This document shows, in pieces, positions 11,861-22,893 of a DNA stretch of 64,000 nucleotides (position 1 is the stretch's first letter; each line of letters starts with the position of its first letter). The notes below the pieces were generated by a model. That model was not told the origin of the DNA, did no database searches, and saw only the letters and a list, made by a program, of their open reading frames with translations. Where the stretch lies: assembly GCA_946800325.1 (NCBI GenBank), contig OX326961.1:38314543-38378542 (forward strand), given 5' to 3'. Origin of the DNA: Luzula sylvatica (lineage: Eukaryota > Streptophyta > Magnoliopsida > Poales > Juncaceae). A program made the translations under genes and the position numbers.

Positions 11861-12614
11861 CATGTGATACCTTAGTCTCCGTTAATAAGTAATGTTTAAA
11901 AAAATTAAAAAAATAGCTTGGATTCTTACAATGCTGGGGTGCCGGGCGGCGCTGTTTGCACTGATCATCGAACACAAAGATAAATCTAAGAGACAAAAGT
12001 AGATAATTAAATTTATATAAAATTCACCAACTTATGAAATATCTTAATATAATTAAAATGTCACCTTTTACTTAACATATTGCACTGCTCATCGAGCATA
12101 CATAGGAATCTAAAAAGAAAAATAATCTAAACAGATTACTTAATATACATGACTAATGAGTATCCAGAAAGTCTGCTATATTATGTAGTTGTTTCCAATT
12201 GGATAGGTATGTTTTGTTCTAAATATTGGTAATATGAACTTGTATGTCAGTTTCATATCGATAATCGGTCCATGATCATTATTATATGTTCCATATCGGT
12301 TGAGTAAATCGATCGCCCGATATGTGGTTCGATCCGATATGGACCGATATTGACAGGTTTTTGGACTTGGATCAAAATTAATTGTTAACATTAAAATTTG
12401 GACCCGACCCATTATTTCACATTTTTTTTCATTTTTACTTTTTCGCCGAAGTTTTTTTTTTTCCTCTTTGTTGCTTGCGAAGTGTTCTCAAGTCACTTTT
12501 AATTTATTGTATTATTTATGAATTTTATGTTATAATTTTGGTTGTCTTTTTAATTTAACTTGAAATATATTTGGTATTGTTGAATTTTGACTGTTCATTA
12601 TATATTATATATAA
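11861..12614. other. Unassigned stretch with CCGATATGG words
   Basis: Around 12,245-12,360 several ATATCGG/CCGATATGG words occur, faintly like the 'GGATACG' repeat family. No gene is recognised. Confidence 0.35.
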
Positions 12615-13702
12615 CTAGTTTTTTTCTCGCACAATTGCGCGGGAGTATTCGAGATTATCATGGTTTGCTTTTTCTAATATGTAATAGGTTTTTACGCCTA
12701 ATTTATTTTGTCTGATTACTGAAAGTTGTGAGTTTTGGTAGTTTTTATGAGCATTGTGGTTGGGTTCTTTGTTTATGAATGAGTGAGTATTGAATTGTCA
12801 AAAAACTGTCTTTCTTCAACAAATCAGACGATCCCCGCATTAAAATTTCTATTTTTTTGCATATATCATCAACCCATAACTAATGTTGTAATGGAACATA
12901 GTACTAAAAATATGAATATTTCACAACAAAAAACAGATAGCATCATATAAGTTTTAATAAGATGAGAAATATAAGAATTACAACAGTACCAAGTTCTAAC
13001 TAATTCTGTTCCTAAGAAAATTCTTTTTTTATCCTATTATCGAGACATGTGAGTTTTGATATTTTATTTACGAATGGTGTGGTTGAGTTCTTTGTTTATG
13101 AATTGAGTGTTGAATTGTTCAAGACCTGGTTTTCTTGAACAATTCAGATGATCCTCTTTTTCAAATTTGTTTATTTTTTCATACATCATAGACCCAGAAC
13201 TGACTGATGTAAAAGAACACAGTTCACAAATATAAATATTTCACAACAAAAAAAGATAAACATTACAAAACTTTTAATAATGGGAGTTATATAAGAATTA
13301 CAACAGTACAAAATTTTAATAAATTCAGTTATTAAAAAATTATGCAATCAAATGCGTTCAGAACATCGAACACTTCCATTCGTGCATAAAATCTGCAAAT
13401 ATGGTACATTTGCCTCAGTATATCATGGTTTTTATAAATTTTACAGCAAGAACCGTTTGAATTGTTCAAGAGCCGATTTTCTTGAGCAATTCAAATAGTT
13501 CTTATTGTAAAATTTGTCTATTTTTTATACATCATCGGCAAATTAGACATAATGAAATAAAAAATGCATGAAAGTCCATCTACGTCCGAAATATTGTTTT
13601 GTTTTGTTTCGTACATAACAACGAAAGATGTAAGAGCCTTGATTCAGACCAAAGACCTCATGTGACACAATGTATTATTTTGTTTTCTCGATTATACGAA
13701 AC

Positions 13703-13745
<43 letters not shown>

Positions 13746-13930
13746 GCTGACAATGATGTTGTATTGTTTAGGCTTCCATATTTCAGTAGTAACGTTTAGA
13801 TTTACGACTTTCGGGTTTAAAATATATAAGGACAGTACGTTTGCCTGAGTAAATCATTATTTTTATAAATTTAAAAGCAAATCATCTATATTAATCGAGA
13901 GTCGGTTTTCTTGAACAATTCAGACGATTT
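12615..13930 (-). mobile_element. Helitron 3' end (minus strand) with hairpin-bearing internal repeats
   Basis: Read on the minus strand, the hairpin CCCGCGCAATTGTGCGAG (12,626-12,643) is followed by CTAGT (CTAG at 12,615-12,618), the Helitron 3' signature. To its right, a unit recurs near 12,815, 13,130, 13,476 and 13,905. The second and third copies carry the hairpin GAATTGTTCAAGA / TCTTGARCAATTC. The Helitron 5' end was not located, so the right limit is only where the repeats stop. Confidence 0.5.
13699..13743. repeat. (GAT)n microsatellite
   Basis: About 14 uninterrupted GAT/ATG triplets. Confidence 0.95.
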
Positions 13931-14975
13931 TGTAGTTGTCCTTGTATTCGTATTGGTATTCGTGCTTGTATTCGTATTTCATATTTCGTATTTTGTATTT
14001 TATTATTTTGGATTTCGGATTCGCATTTCGTCATCTTGTTAGTATTTTATATTCGTTCATGTATTTCATAGTTGTGTTCTTTAATTTTATTCGGTACTTG
14101 TATTTGTATCTCATTATTCAGTCCTCAAAATTGTATCCGTATTTGTGTTCTTATTCGTAATCGTATTCATATTTTGTATTCATTTCTCATAGTTGCTTTG
14201 CCTTTTTTTTATATTTGTACATGTATTCATTTTCCCTCTATTAGTTGTGTTAAGCATATCGGGTTTTGTGTTTCAGATTTCACGACATGTGTTTCATACT
14301 CGTACTTTGAACATGTATTGGGTATTCATATTTATATTCGTGCTGCATATTTATGTTTTGTACATGTATTGACGATAGTGAGATTTTTCGGATTCATATT
14401 TGAATGTGTGTATAATTTTTTGGTCTTTTATTTTCATATTGCGTAATGTATGCTTTTTAGTCGTTCGTAATTTTTATTCCATTTAAATTTAAATATTTGG
14501 ATTTGTCTGTATATCCATCCCTATTTGTATTCGTTGTCAATGTTGTTTTTTCATTTATTAATGTCCTATTTGAAAAAGACCATCACACAAATGATCTGAT
14601 TATTTCTATATTGTCAAAACAAAATATTACAAAATATGTATTTGCTGCATGTGCTTTTGTCAACAAATCGACAGGTATGTTATTTAGCTCGTGTTGATAT
14701 TATTTTAGGAACAAACTAATACCATAAGAGTTGCATGCGTATTTGTGTTTGCATTACTATTGGTATGTGTGTTCCTATTTTTCTTGTTATTTCATATTTC
14801 GTAATCGAATTTCATCTACGTATTTTATAGTTGCGATAATTTCTTTTCCTATTAATTTCGTAATTTGCATTCACAAAAATGATATGTTTATTGATTTCGT
14901 AATTTGTAGTCATCTTCGTATCGATTTTCATGTTCTAACTTGTGCTTATCATAGCCGCACAAAACAACGGAATTG
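13931..14975. repeat. Degenerate TATTCGTATTT-type low-complexity region
   Basis: For about 1 kb the + strand is dominated by variants of GTATTYGTATTTCATATTT with few purine-rich words. Several short ORFs (60-124 codons) in this region are rich in F, Y, I, C and S because of this composition. They have no domain and are not called as genes. Confidence 0.55.
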
Positions 14976-15302
14976 TTCATATTCACCATTGAGAGTCTCA
15001 TAGCTTATTTCATTCAAGCTTATCAAACAAAAAACCGAGACTTATTCGATTCCTTAACCTTGCAACATATATCCAAATCAATTTCTCAACTCTCTACCCA
15101 AAATTAATTTGTCAATTATGTACACAAGTATATGTTGCGCAACAAACCAAATAAATCTTAGAAATAATTAATAAGCAACAATGGCATAGAACAGCCCAAA
15201 ACAAAAACAGAGCAAAGCAACACAAACAACAGGAAAACCATATTCACACACGAAACGCATCAACGAAACTAAACATGGGTGGCCACCCACTGACGTATAG
15301 AA

Positions 15303-15656
15303 TGTTGATAATCCCAAGTCCGAAATAATAAATCAAGTTTAATTAGCCCAATTAATGTTAGGGAAAGTTGTTTTAAGGAAAATAATTTAGGAAATTATTA
15401 TAGGGCAAGATTTATTATAGGAAAGTAATTTAGTAAATAAGTTTTAAGGCAATGTTTAATTCCTTGTAATGCAAGTTCATGGAGCCTATAAATAGGTCTT
15501 AGATGTTTAGGGATTAATTACATTGAAAAGAATATCAAATATCAATTAGAAAAAGAGAGAAAGACTTGTAAGAGACTATTATAATTATAAGAGAGAGTTT
15601 TTTGGTTATTAGAAATTTCTATTAGAAATCCATATTCGAATCCCGTATTACCAACA
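15303..15656 (+). repeat. 5' LTR of copia element 1
   Basis: 354 bp, TG...CA ends, TATA box at 15,487-15,495. Paired with 18,397-18,750. Confidence 0.93.
15487..15495 (+). promoter_or_regulatory. LTR TATA box
   Basis: TATAAATAG inside the 5' LTR. The same word is at 18,581-18,589 in the 3' LTR. Confidence 0.7.
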
Positions 15657-15659
15657 AAT

Positions 15660-15672
15660 TGGCATCAGAGTG
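15660..15672 (+). other. Primer binding site (initiator tRNA-Met), copia element 1
   Basis: TGGCATCAGAGTG lies 3 bases after the LTR. It resembles the canonical TGGTATCAGAGC with two mismatches, consistent with an ageing element. Confidence 0.75.
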
Positions 15673-16812
15673 ATGGCGAGTTCTGGGAGTGTTTTTGGCC
15701 ATATACCGCTACCGCGATTGACGAAGACGAATTACGAAGTATGGAGTATACAGATGCGGGCGTTACTCGGTGCGCTAGATGTTTGGGAGATAGTCGAAGC
15801 TGGTTACGTGGAACCGGTTGCCGAATAGGAGCAGACGGTAAACCAATTAAAAGCAATGAAAGAGAAACGAGTGAAGGACAAGACCGCCCTGTACTTGTTG
15901 TACCAAGCTGTAGACGAGTCGGATTTTCAGAAGATTGCCGAAACGGAGCCCTGTACTTGTTGTACCTTGCAAAAACTTCGAAGGAAGCATGGGACACTTT
16001 GGAGAGAGTGTTCAAGGGTGCCGATCGAGTAAAGCAAGTGAGGCTTCAGACTTTGCGAGGCGAATTGGAGTCCATGAAGATGAAGGAATCGGAAGGAGTG
16101 TCCGATTACATCTCGCGTGTACAAGCAGTAGCGAATCAGCTAAAGGGTAACGGAGAAGCTCTAACCGACGCAAGAGTTGTTGAGACGATTCTTCGGTCTT
16201 TAACCGAGAAGTTCGAAAACATGGTGTGTGCTATTGAAGAGTCGAAAGATTTAGATCAAATGACCGTTGATGAATTGGTAGGTTCACTCAAGGCACACGA
16301 GCAGCGAAAGAAAAAGAAGGAGAACGAGGCACACCAAGAAGATTTGCAAGTCAAGACGACCATAGATAAAGACAAGGCGATGTACGCTGAGAACAATCGA
16401 GGAAGAGGACACGGCCGTGGAGGTCGATTTGGTGGTCGAGGCAGAGACGGAAACTATAATTCCGAAGAAAAGAAGCAACCGAATCAGCAAAATTGGCGCG
16501 GCCGAGGACGAGGTCGTGGACGAGGAAGCTGGTCGAGTCGAGCAAGTGTCGAGTGTTACAACTGCGGCAATCCTGGACATTACGCGAAGGAGTGCTGGTC
16601 CGAGAAAAAGGTAAAAGAAAATGCCAACCTAGTAGAGAAGGAGGAAAATGATGGTGTTCTCATGATGGCTCACAAATACACCACATCGGAGAGCGATACG
16701 ATTTGGTACCTCGACACCGGCGCAAGCAACCACATGTGCGGGCACAAACACCTTTTCGTAGAGATGAAGGAGCTAGACGATGGACACGTGTCATTTGGAG
16801 ATGCGTCAAAAC
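15673..16812 (+). pseudogene. copia gag and protease part, disrupted
   Basis: The Gag reading frame begins at the ATG at 15,673 just after the PBS (LPRLTKTNYEVWS). It meets a stop near 15,825. A 16-bp word, CTGTACTTGTTGTACC, is repeated at 15,889 and 15,951 and marks a small duplication that shifts the frame. From about 15,965 the frame is open through the Gag (UBN2-type) domain, then a basic RGRGRGR segment, then one CCHC knuckle (CYNCGNPGHYAKEC). The retroviral-type aspartic protease motif follows (WYLDTGASNHM, catalytic DTG intact). Near 16,812 a further frameshift separates it from the integrase frame. This is an inactive copy. Confidence 0.85.
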
Positions 16813-18033
16813 GTCCAAGTGAAGGGCAAAGGTAAAATACGGTTCTATCAGAAGGATGATAAAGAAGGACATATCGAAAATGTCTATTACGTGCCTGAGA
16901 TGAAGAGCAACATAATCAGCATGGGCCAACTATTGGAGAAAGGATACTCGGTCTTCATGAAAGATCGAACGATGCAGCTGAAGGACAAGCAAGGTCAATT
17001 AGTTGCACGTGTTGAGATGACGAAGAATCGAATGTTCAAGCTCAACCTGAGAAGTGTGCAAAGAATGTGCTTACGAGTCGACATGGAGGATAAAGCTTGG
17101 CTTTGGCATTTGCGGTTTGGACACTTGCACTATGGAGCCTTGCGAGAGTTGGCCAAGAAGGACATGGTGCACAGTCTGCCAGATATGGACTACACGAGAA
17201 AATTTTACGAAGGTTGCGTACTCGGTAAACATGCAAGAGTCCCATTTCAGAAGAAGGCGAAATATGAAGCAGCAAACCCTCTCGAGCTGGTGCACACCGA
17301 CATTTGTGGTCCGATCACACCGAAATCGTTCAGTGAGAAAAGGTATTTTATTACATTCATTGATGATTACACTAGGAGGACCTGGGTTTATTTTTTGAAG
17401 GAAAAATCCGAGGCATTCGAAGTGTTCAAGAGGTTCAAGATGCTTGTCGAGAAGATGACCGGGCGATACATCAAAGCTTTGCGGTCAGATAGAGATGGTG
17501 AGTACACGTCAACCGCATTTACGAGCTTTTGTGAGGAGCAAGGGATTAAGAGATTCTTGACTGCGCCATACTCGCCTCAGCAAAATGGTGTGGCCGAGAG
17601 GAAGAACCGGACCATTCTCGACATGGTTCGATCGATGTTGAAGACCAAAGGAGTGCCCAAAGAATTTTGGGCCGAGGCGGTACAGTGTGCGGTGTATGTA
17701 CAAAATCGATGTCCTCATGCAAAATTTGGCGAGAAAACACCTCAAGAAGCTTGGAGCAGGCAAAAACCGACGGTGTCGCATTTCAAGGTGTTCGGAAGTG
17801 TGGCGTATACACATGTACCAGATCAAAGGAGGACGAAGCTCGATGATAAAAGCAAGAAGTTCGTGTTCATTGGATATGACGAGAAAACGAAGGCATACAA
17901 GATGTATGACCCCATTGAAAGAAAAGTTATGGTGAGTCGAGATGTCCATGTGAATAAGAAGAGCGCATGGGACTGGAGTAAGAAGTGCGAGATGGAGGAT
18001 GAGGACGCCGAGTCAGACGAGTCCGAGAAATAA
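16813..18033 (+). pseudogene. copia integrase part of pol
   Basis: The frame continues protease sequence, then a GAG-pre-integrase zinc-binding segment. That segment has LWHLRFGH, but one of its two cysteines has become Tyr in FYEGC. The integrase core has its catalytic acidic residues in HTDICGP, LRSDRDGEY and NGVAERKNR. The frame stops at 18,033. Traces of the reverse-transcriptase start follow in other frames to about 18,322 (EKNKTWNLVEL), after which the rest of RT and RNase H is missing. Being truncated and frameshifted, it cannot supply a full polyprotein. Confidence 0.88.
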
Positions 18034-18383
18034 GAATCCGCAGCTACGGTACCGACTAACCCCCCGCAATACCTGATGAAGAAGACGAGTCGAGACAGAC
18101 GCGCACAAGGAGCCTACAAGAGTTGTACGATGCAACCAGTGAGGTACATCTTGTTTGTCTTTTGGCAGATGCGGAGAATATTTTCTTTGAAGAAGCCGTG
18201 AGAAACAAGAAATGAAAATTCGCGATGGATGAAGAGGTTGGGGCTATCGAGAAAAACAAGACGTGGAACTTGGTCGAATTATCAAAAAGATGCAAGCACA
18301 TAGGAGTCAAGCGGGTGTACAAGAAAAAAAAAAAAAAAATTTTTTTTGAAGACGAAGATCGGGATGATGAAGAGGTTTGTGCT

Positions 18384-18396
18384 TAAGGGAGGAATT
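18384..18396 (+). other. Polypurine tract, copia element 1
   Basis: AAGGGAGGAA lies directly before the 3' LTR, the usual plus-strand priming site. Confidence 0.7.
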
Positions 18397-18750
18397 TGTT
18401 GATAAGCCCAAGTCCGAAATAATAAATCAAGTTTAATTAGCCCAATTAATGTTAGGAAAAGTTGTTTTAAGGAAATTAATTTAGGAAATTATTATAGGGC
18501 AAGATTTATTATAGGAAAGTAATTTAGGAAATAAGTTTTAAGGCAAGATTTAATTCCTTGTAATGCAAGTTCATGGAGCCTATAAATAGGTCTTAGATGT
18601 TTAGGGATTAATTACATTGAAAAGAATATCAAATATCAATTAGAAAAAGAGAGAAAATTTTGTAAAAGACTATTAGAATTATAAGAGAGAGTTTTTTGGT
18701 TATTAGAAATTCTTATTAGAAATCCATATTCGAATCCCGTATTACCAACA
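18397..18750 (+). repeat. 3' LTR of copia element 1
   Basis: 354 bp, about 96% identical by eye to the 5' LTR. Confidence 0.93.
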
Positions 18751-19312
18751 AAGAACGTGCGAAAAACGAAACTATTAAAAAATAAGAAGAAATCCGCGAA
18801 AAAGAAAAACCTGATGAAACCCTAGACGAGGTGAAAACAAAGAAGACGCAAAGATCACAAAAAAATTGGGACAAAATAACGCAGCTCCCTTAAGTTTTTT
18901 TTTTGCCGAAAAAGCCCGTGGGCACACAGCTCCCTTTAGTAAATTTGATTACCAAATATGGAGAACAAAAGTTTGTATCTCTCCCCAAGTCAACAACAAA
19001 ATATGTTAAAAACGGGACCACCATAGACCCACGAGAAGACAACTCTCCAAAACATGACAGCACATGCACCAAGTTTACTCATACAACCAAATTACCAATT
19101 AGAACCGACATTTCCAAAGCCCCAAGCAAAAATGAAGCCCCGAACAAAAATGAACAAAAATGCACGGCTCAGATGAGTCCATATCAACCGGCGGAAAACA
19201 AATCAATCAACAAAGAACAATGTACGGTTGAGATGAAAGCAAACCAAATTAATCCATAAGTGGGTGACGTGGCTAACTGAGAAAAGAGTAATTTTCTTAA
19301 AATTATACATAA
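18751..19312. other. Unassigned flank
   Basis: An open frame of 118 codons (18,903-19,259) begins at a non-ATG codon and has low-complexity K/N/T composition. No domain is recognised and no gene is called. Confidence 0.35.
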
Positions 19313-20612
19313 CTAGCTTTATCCCCGCGCAATTGAGCGGGATGTTTTTAATATAATTATTTAAATAGAATTAACGCGCATGCGTTTGAATTAAATTAAT
19401 CTAATCACGACATATTTGCAAATATCATGATGTCAATAGATGTATGAGGTTCACGAAATTAGTCTGTCACGAATATTATTTTGTAATATAATTTGTATAA
19501 ATAGCATTTGCTCAGGTGATTCTAAATTCGATTAATATAATCAGGACATATTCACAAATTTTAATATGTATGTAAAATAGGAAACAAAGACCAAATGTAA
19601 AATAAGAAAAAATGTAAAAAAAAAACCGAAATGTAAATAAAAAGGACCAAAATGTAGATTAAAACTAAAAAGGACCAACATATAAATAAAAAGGGCCGAA
19701 ATATAAATTAAAATGTAAAAAATGACTGAAATGTAAATAAAAAGGACCAAAATATAAACTTAAATTAAAAAGGACCAAAATATAAATAAAAAGGACAAAA
19801 ATGTAAATTCAAAAATGTAAAAAATGACAGAAATGTAAATAAAAGAGGATCAAAATATAAATAAAAAGGACCAAAATGTAATTTTTTAAACTGAAAATGA
19901 CCAAAATGTAAATAAAAAGGACCGAAATGTAATTTTTTAAACTAAAAATGACCAAAATGAAAATTTAAAAATATTTTTTTACAAAAAAGTCTTTGATGAC
20001 GTGGCCTCATGTCTGAGCTCCATTTCTTCCAACTTTCGATTAATATAATCATGACATATTCACAAATTTTAATATGTATGTAAAATAGGAAACAAAAACC
20101 AAATGTAAAATAAGAAAAAATGATCAAAATGTAAAAAAAAAAACGAAATGTAAATAAAAAGGACCATAGATTAAAACTAAAAAGGACCAACATATAAATA
20201 AAAAGTACCGAAATATAAATTAAAATGTAAAAATGGACTGAAATGTAAATAAAAATGGACAAAAATGTTAATAAAAAGGACCAAAATATAAACTTAAATT
20301 AAAAAGGACCAAAATGTAAATAAAAAGGACCAAAATGTAAATTTAAAAATGTAAAAAAGGACCGAAATGTAAATTTAAAAATGTAAAAAAGGACCGAAAT
20401 GTAAATAAAAGAGGATCAAAATATAAATAAAAAGGACCAAAATGTAATTTTTTAAACTAAAAAGGACCAAAATATAAATAAAAAGGACCGAAATGTAATT
20501 TTTTAAACTAAAAAGGACCAAAATGTAAATTAAATTTTTTTTTTTTTTAAAAAAGTCCTTGATGACGTGGCCTCATGTCTGGGCTCCATTTCTTCCTACT
20601 TTATACATAAGT
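19313..20612 (-). mobile_element. Dimeric Helitron, minus strand, with GGACCAAAATGTAAA arrays
   Basis: Its 3' end (minus) has the hairpin CCCGCTCAATTGCGCGGG (19,322-19,341) followed by AAAGCTAGT (CTAG at 19,313-19,316). Rightwards there are many AAAGGACCAAAATGTAAATA repeats. The block from TTCGATTAATATAATCA to CTCATGTCTGAGCTCCATTTCTTCC is present twice in tandem, at about 19,525-20,030 and 20,034-20,600. Each copy ends in the sequence that forms the 5' terminus at 5,282 (inverted). The unit is therefore one 3' end with two successive 5' ends. It has no coding capacity. Confidence 0.7.
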
Positions 20613-20779
20613 ATAATTATAATTTGTATTAGTTTTAGAAATTTAGTAGAAATGAATGGTATAAAAATGATTTAATATAATATATATTGAATATTAAAAA
20701 GTAAAAAATCGGTATACCACAGATATGGTCCGATATGAATCCAATAAATTGATCATATTCTATGTTACGCAGTTACTTA

Positions 20780-21306
20780 AAAAATACAGAAGTATCCTGG
20801 GGATACATATATCCGATACGGATACGAGTGCGATACAGTGCAATACGTATCGGATACGTCACGGACTCACGTGACGTATCCGGTTATTTTAATATTATTT
20901 TTTTTCGAATACGACGGAAATACGACAGGATACGTCTGATAATACTTTCATAATACGGCTGAAATACTTCATTTATGATAATTCAGCCTATTAATCTATT
21001 ATATATTTTGTTCCATAATAATTTAAATGAATTATATATGTTACTTTTAAGATACTTGTAGATAAATTTTAGGATACTTTTAAAATAAGTTTGAGATATT
21101 TTTATGATACTTGTATTGTTTTATGGATTTTATTTATTTTAAAATATTGTTTAATTATTTATATAAATATATTAAAATAATAATTATATAGTCTTATTTG
21201 TATCCGAGATTTTTTGAAAATTATCGTATCGCCGTATCTATATCGTATCGGATACAATATCTGTATCCGTATCCGTGCAACATAAATATCGTTTATCGAT
21301 CGCTGA
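20780..21306 (-). repeat. 'GGATACG' dispersed repeat, copy B, left part
   Basis: Arrays of CGGATACG/ATACGTATCGG lie at both ends around an AT-rich centre. The right side has GTATCCGTATCCGTGCAACAT, the reverse complement of the GTTGCACGGATAC start of copies C and E. It is interrupted by the hAT element at 21,315-29,840; the remainder (TACACTGTATCCGTAAC) is at 29,849-29,890. Confidence 0.65.
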
Positions 21307-21535
21307 CCGTTATGTAGGGGTGTCAACGGTTCGGATCCGGTTCGGATAGTGGTCATACCAGATCCATATCCATATTTTTTTTCGGATACGGATACGGATA
21401 CGGAATTACCCGGATCCGGATACGGTTCGGATAATAAACGGATACGGATACGGTTCGGATATTGTCGGATACGGATACGATTTTTTTTCGGATATTAAAA
21501 CGGATACTATGTTATCATAACATAACTTACCTTTT

Positions 21536-22826
21536 TGTTGGTTCAAATTTCCTAATGGTTTGATTATTTCAAAACACTGTCATTACTAACGTTCACATCG
21601 AGAAAGTGTGTAGGATAACGCAGGTACGACACGAAGATGATGAAGAGTTTCAAAGTCACAAGAAGCACAACAAAAGAAGATTAGAAGGAAGACCCTTGAA
21701 GCATATCAAGAATCAAGATGTAGAAGCCTTCCGTGAGTGGGATTCGCCACAAATAAACCATAGGTAAAAACCAAGTAGACCTCGAGTACAATCATGTTTA
21801 AATAACGAAGAGTTCAATCCAGTGTCAAGTTAGTTGGAACGAATTTCGAGTTCGTTCTGAACGAACCTAAAGTTCGTCGTGAACGAACCTAAAGTTCGTC
21901 GTGAACGAACTTGGTACAAATATAGAAATCTATCACTTGATTGAACCAATCTTATTACAGTAGTGTGTGCGTTCGAACGAACAATGTATTCGTTCGAACG
22001 AACCCTAAGTTCGTTCACTCACAAGTTAAGTGCGTTGAACGAATATCAATACTGTAATTGGACAAAAACAATGTATAATTGAGTTCGTTGGAACGAACAC
22101 TTTGTTCGTTCGAACGGACAGTCAAAAGTACAATTGCGTTATTTGAAACGGCTAGTTCAAATTACTGTGCGTTCAGAACGAAAGATTGAGCGTTCGAACG
22201 GACTAGTAATTTTATGTAGGGTTTCTATAGAGAGTATAAATAGAAACCCTCAAGGAATTTTCTCTCACCGATTTTTCAGATATTACACATTCAATACACT
22301 TGAGAGAAAACCCTATAAGCCGTGATAAGCCATATCCTTTGATTGCTTTGAGAAACCCCTCTAGATCATTGATCTAATTTCGAAATCCCTCCACTAATCG
22401 TTTCCCACTCACGTGACCGATCACGTTGTAGTTTGATTAGTGAAAAGTGTATTAGGCTAGTGCAAGAAACTTGTAAAAGACCTAGCTATAGATCGATAGA
22501 AAGCTTGTAAATCGATCTAGGCAAACCTTGTAATCGAGTGAGTTGGAATTCAATCGAAAGCCAAAAATAGGCACAAGGCATTCCCGGAGACGTAGGTACT
22601 CGCAACTAATTGAGTCGGTCTATTAAGCGAGTAAAGGGTGAGTTAAAGCTACATAGCAACCACCTACCGAACTTCGTTAAAAAACATCTTGTGTTCAAGT
22701 GTTTACGGTATCATCTATCTCATTTAAATCATCATTTATTCCGCATAGTAAATTAGGTAATTAGATATAGTAATTGTATGGTAGATTACCGAATTTACCT
22801 CCCCTCTAGGTTAGAATTAATCAACA
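21536..22826 (+). repeat. 5' LTR, SIRE-like element 2
   Basis: 1,291 bp. Its U3 carries about nine copies of a GTTCGTT-NN-AACGAAC-type palindrome between 21,838 and 22,205, just upstream of the TATA box at 22,235-22,243. Confidence 0.95.
22235..22243 (+). promoter_or_regulatory. LTR TATA box
   Basis: TATAAATAG lies about 30 bp downstream of the last palindrome of the U3 array. This is the expected core promoter of the element. Confidence 0.75.
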
Positions 22827-22828
22827 AT

Positions 22829-22840
22829 TGGTATCAGAGC
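22829..22840 (+). other. Primer binding site (initiator tRNA-Met), element 2
   Basis: TGGTATCAGAGC is a perfect match to the plant initiator tRNA-Met 3' end complement, two bases after the 5' LTR. Confidence 0.93.
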
Positions 22841-22893
22841 AAGGTACTAACCATCTCTTAGAGTATTAGGGATAACTTGTACTTAACGATCAA

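Larger units (their letters stand above)
15303..18750 (+). mobile_element. Ty1/copia LTR retrotransposon 1, RT/RNase H deleted
   Basis: Two 354-bp LTRs (15,303-15,656 and 18,397-18,750) begin TGTTGATAA and end TTACCAACA. Flanking pentamers TAGAA and AAGAA match at 4 of 5 positions. The LTRs differ at roughly a dozen positions, so the insertion is not recent. The order is PBS, gag, protease, integrase, then the first codons of the reverse-transcriptase domain. That last part ends in an A/T homopolymer (18,324-18,350) immediately before the polypurine tract. Total length is 3.4 kb, against about 4.5-5 kb for complete relatives. The element cannot be autonomous. Confidence 0.93.

Noticed and set aside
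13936..15003. Series of plus-strand ORFs rich in F, Y, I and C
   Set aside because: They arise from the TATTCGTATTT low-complexity composition; no domain or start context supports them.
15741..15960. The ATG at 15,741 as the Gag start of element 1
   Set aside because: Gag-like residues (TKTNYEVWS) are in the frame beginning at 15,673. The 15,741 frame is only correct after the small duplication near 15,951.
18903..19259. 118-codon plus-strand ORF
   Set aside because: It starts at a non-ATG codon, is of low-complexity K/N/T composition and lies between two transposons.
19541..20262. Minus-strand hydrophobic ORFs resembling membrane proteins
   Set aside because: Again translations of the Helitron repeat array; the apparent transmembrane segments are compositional.
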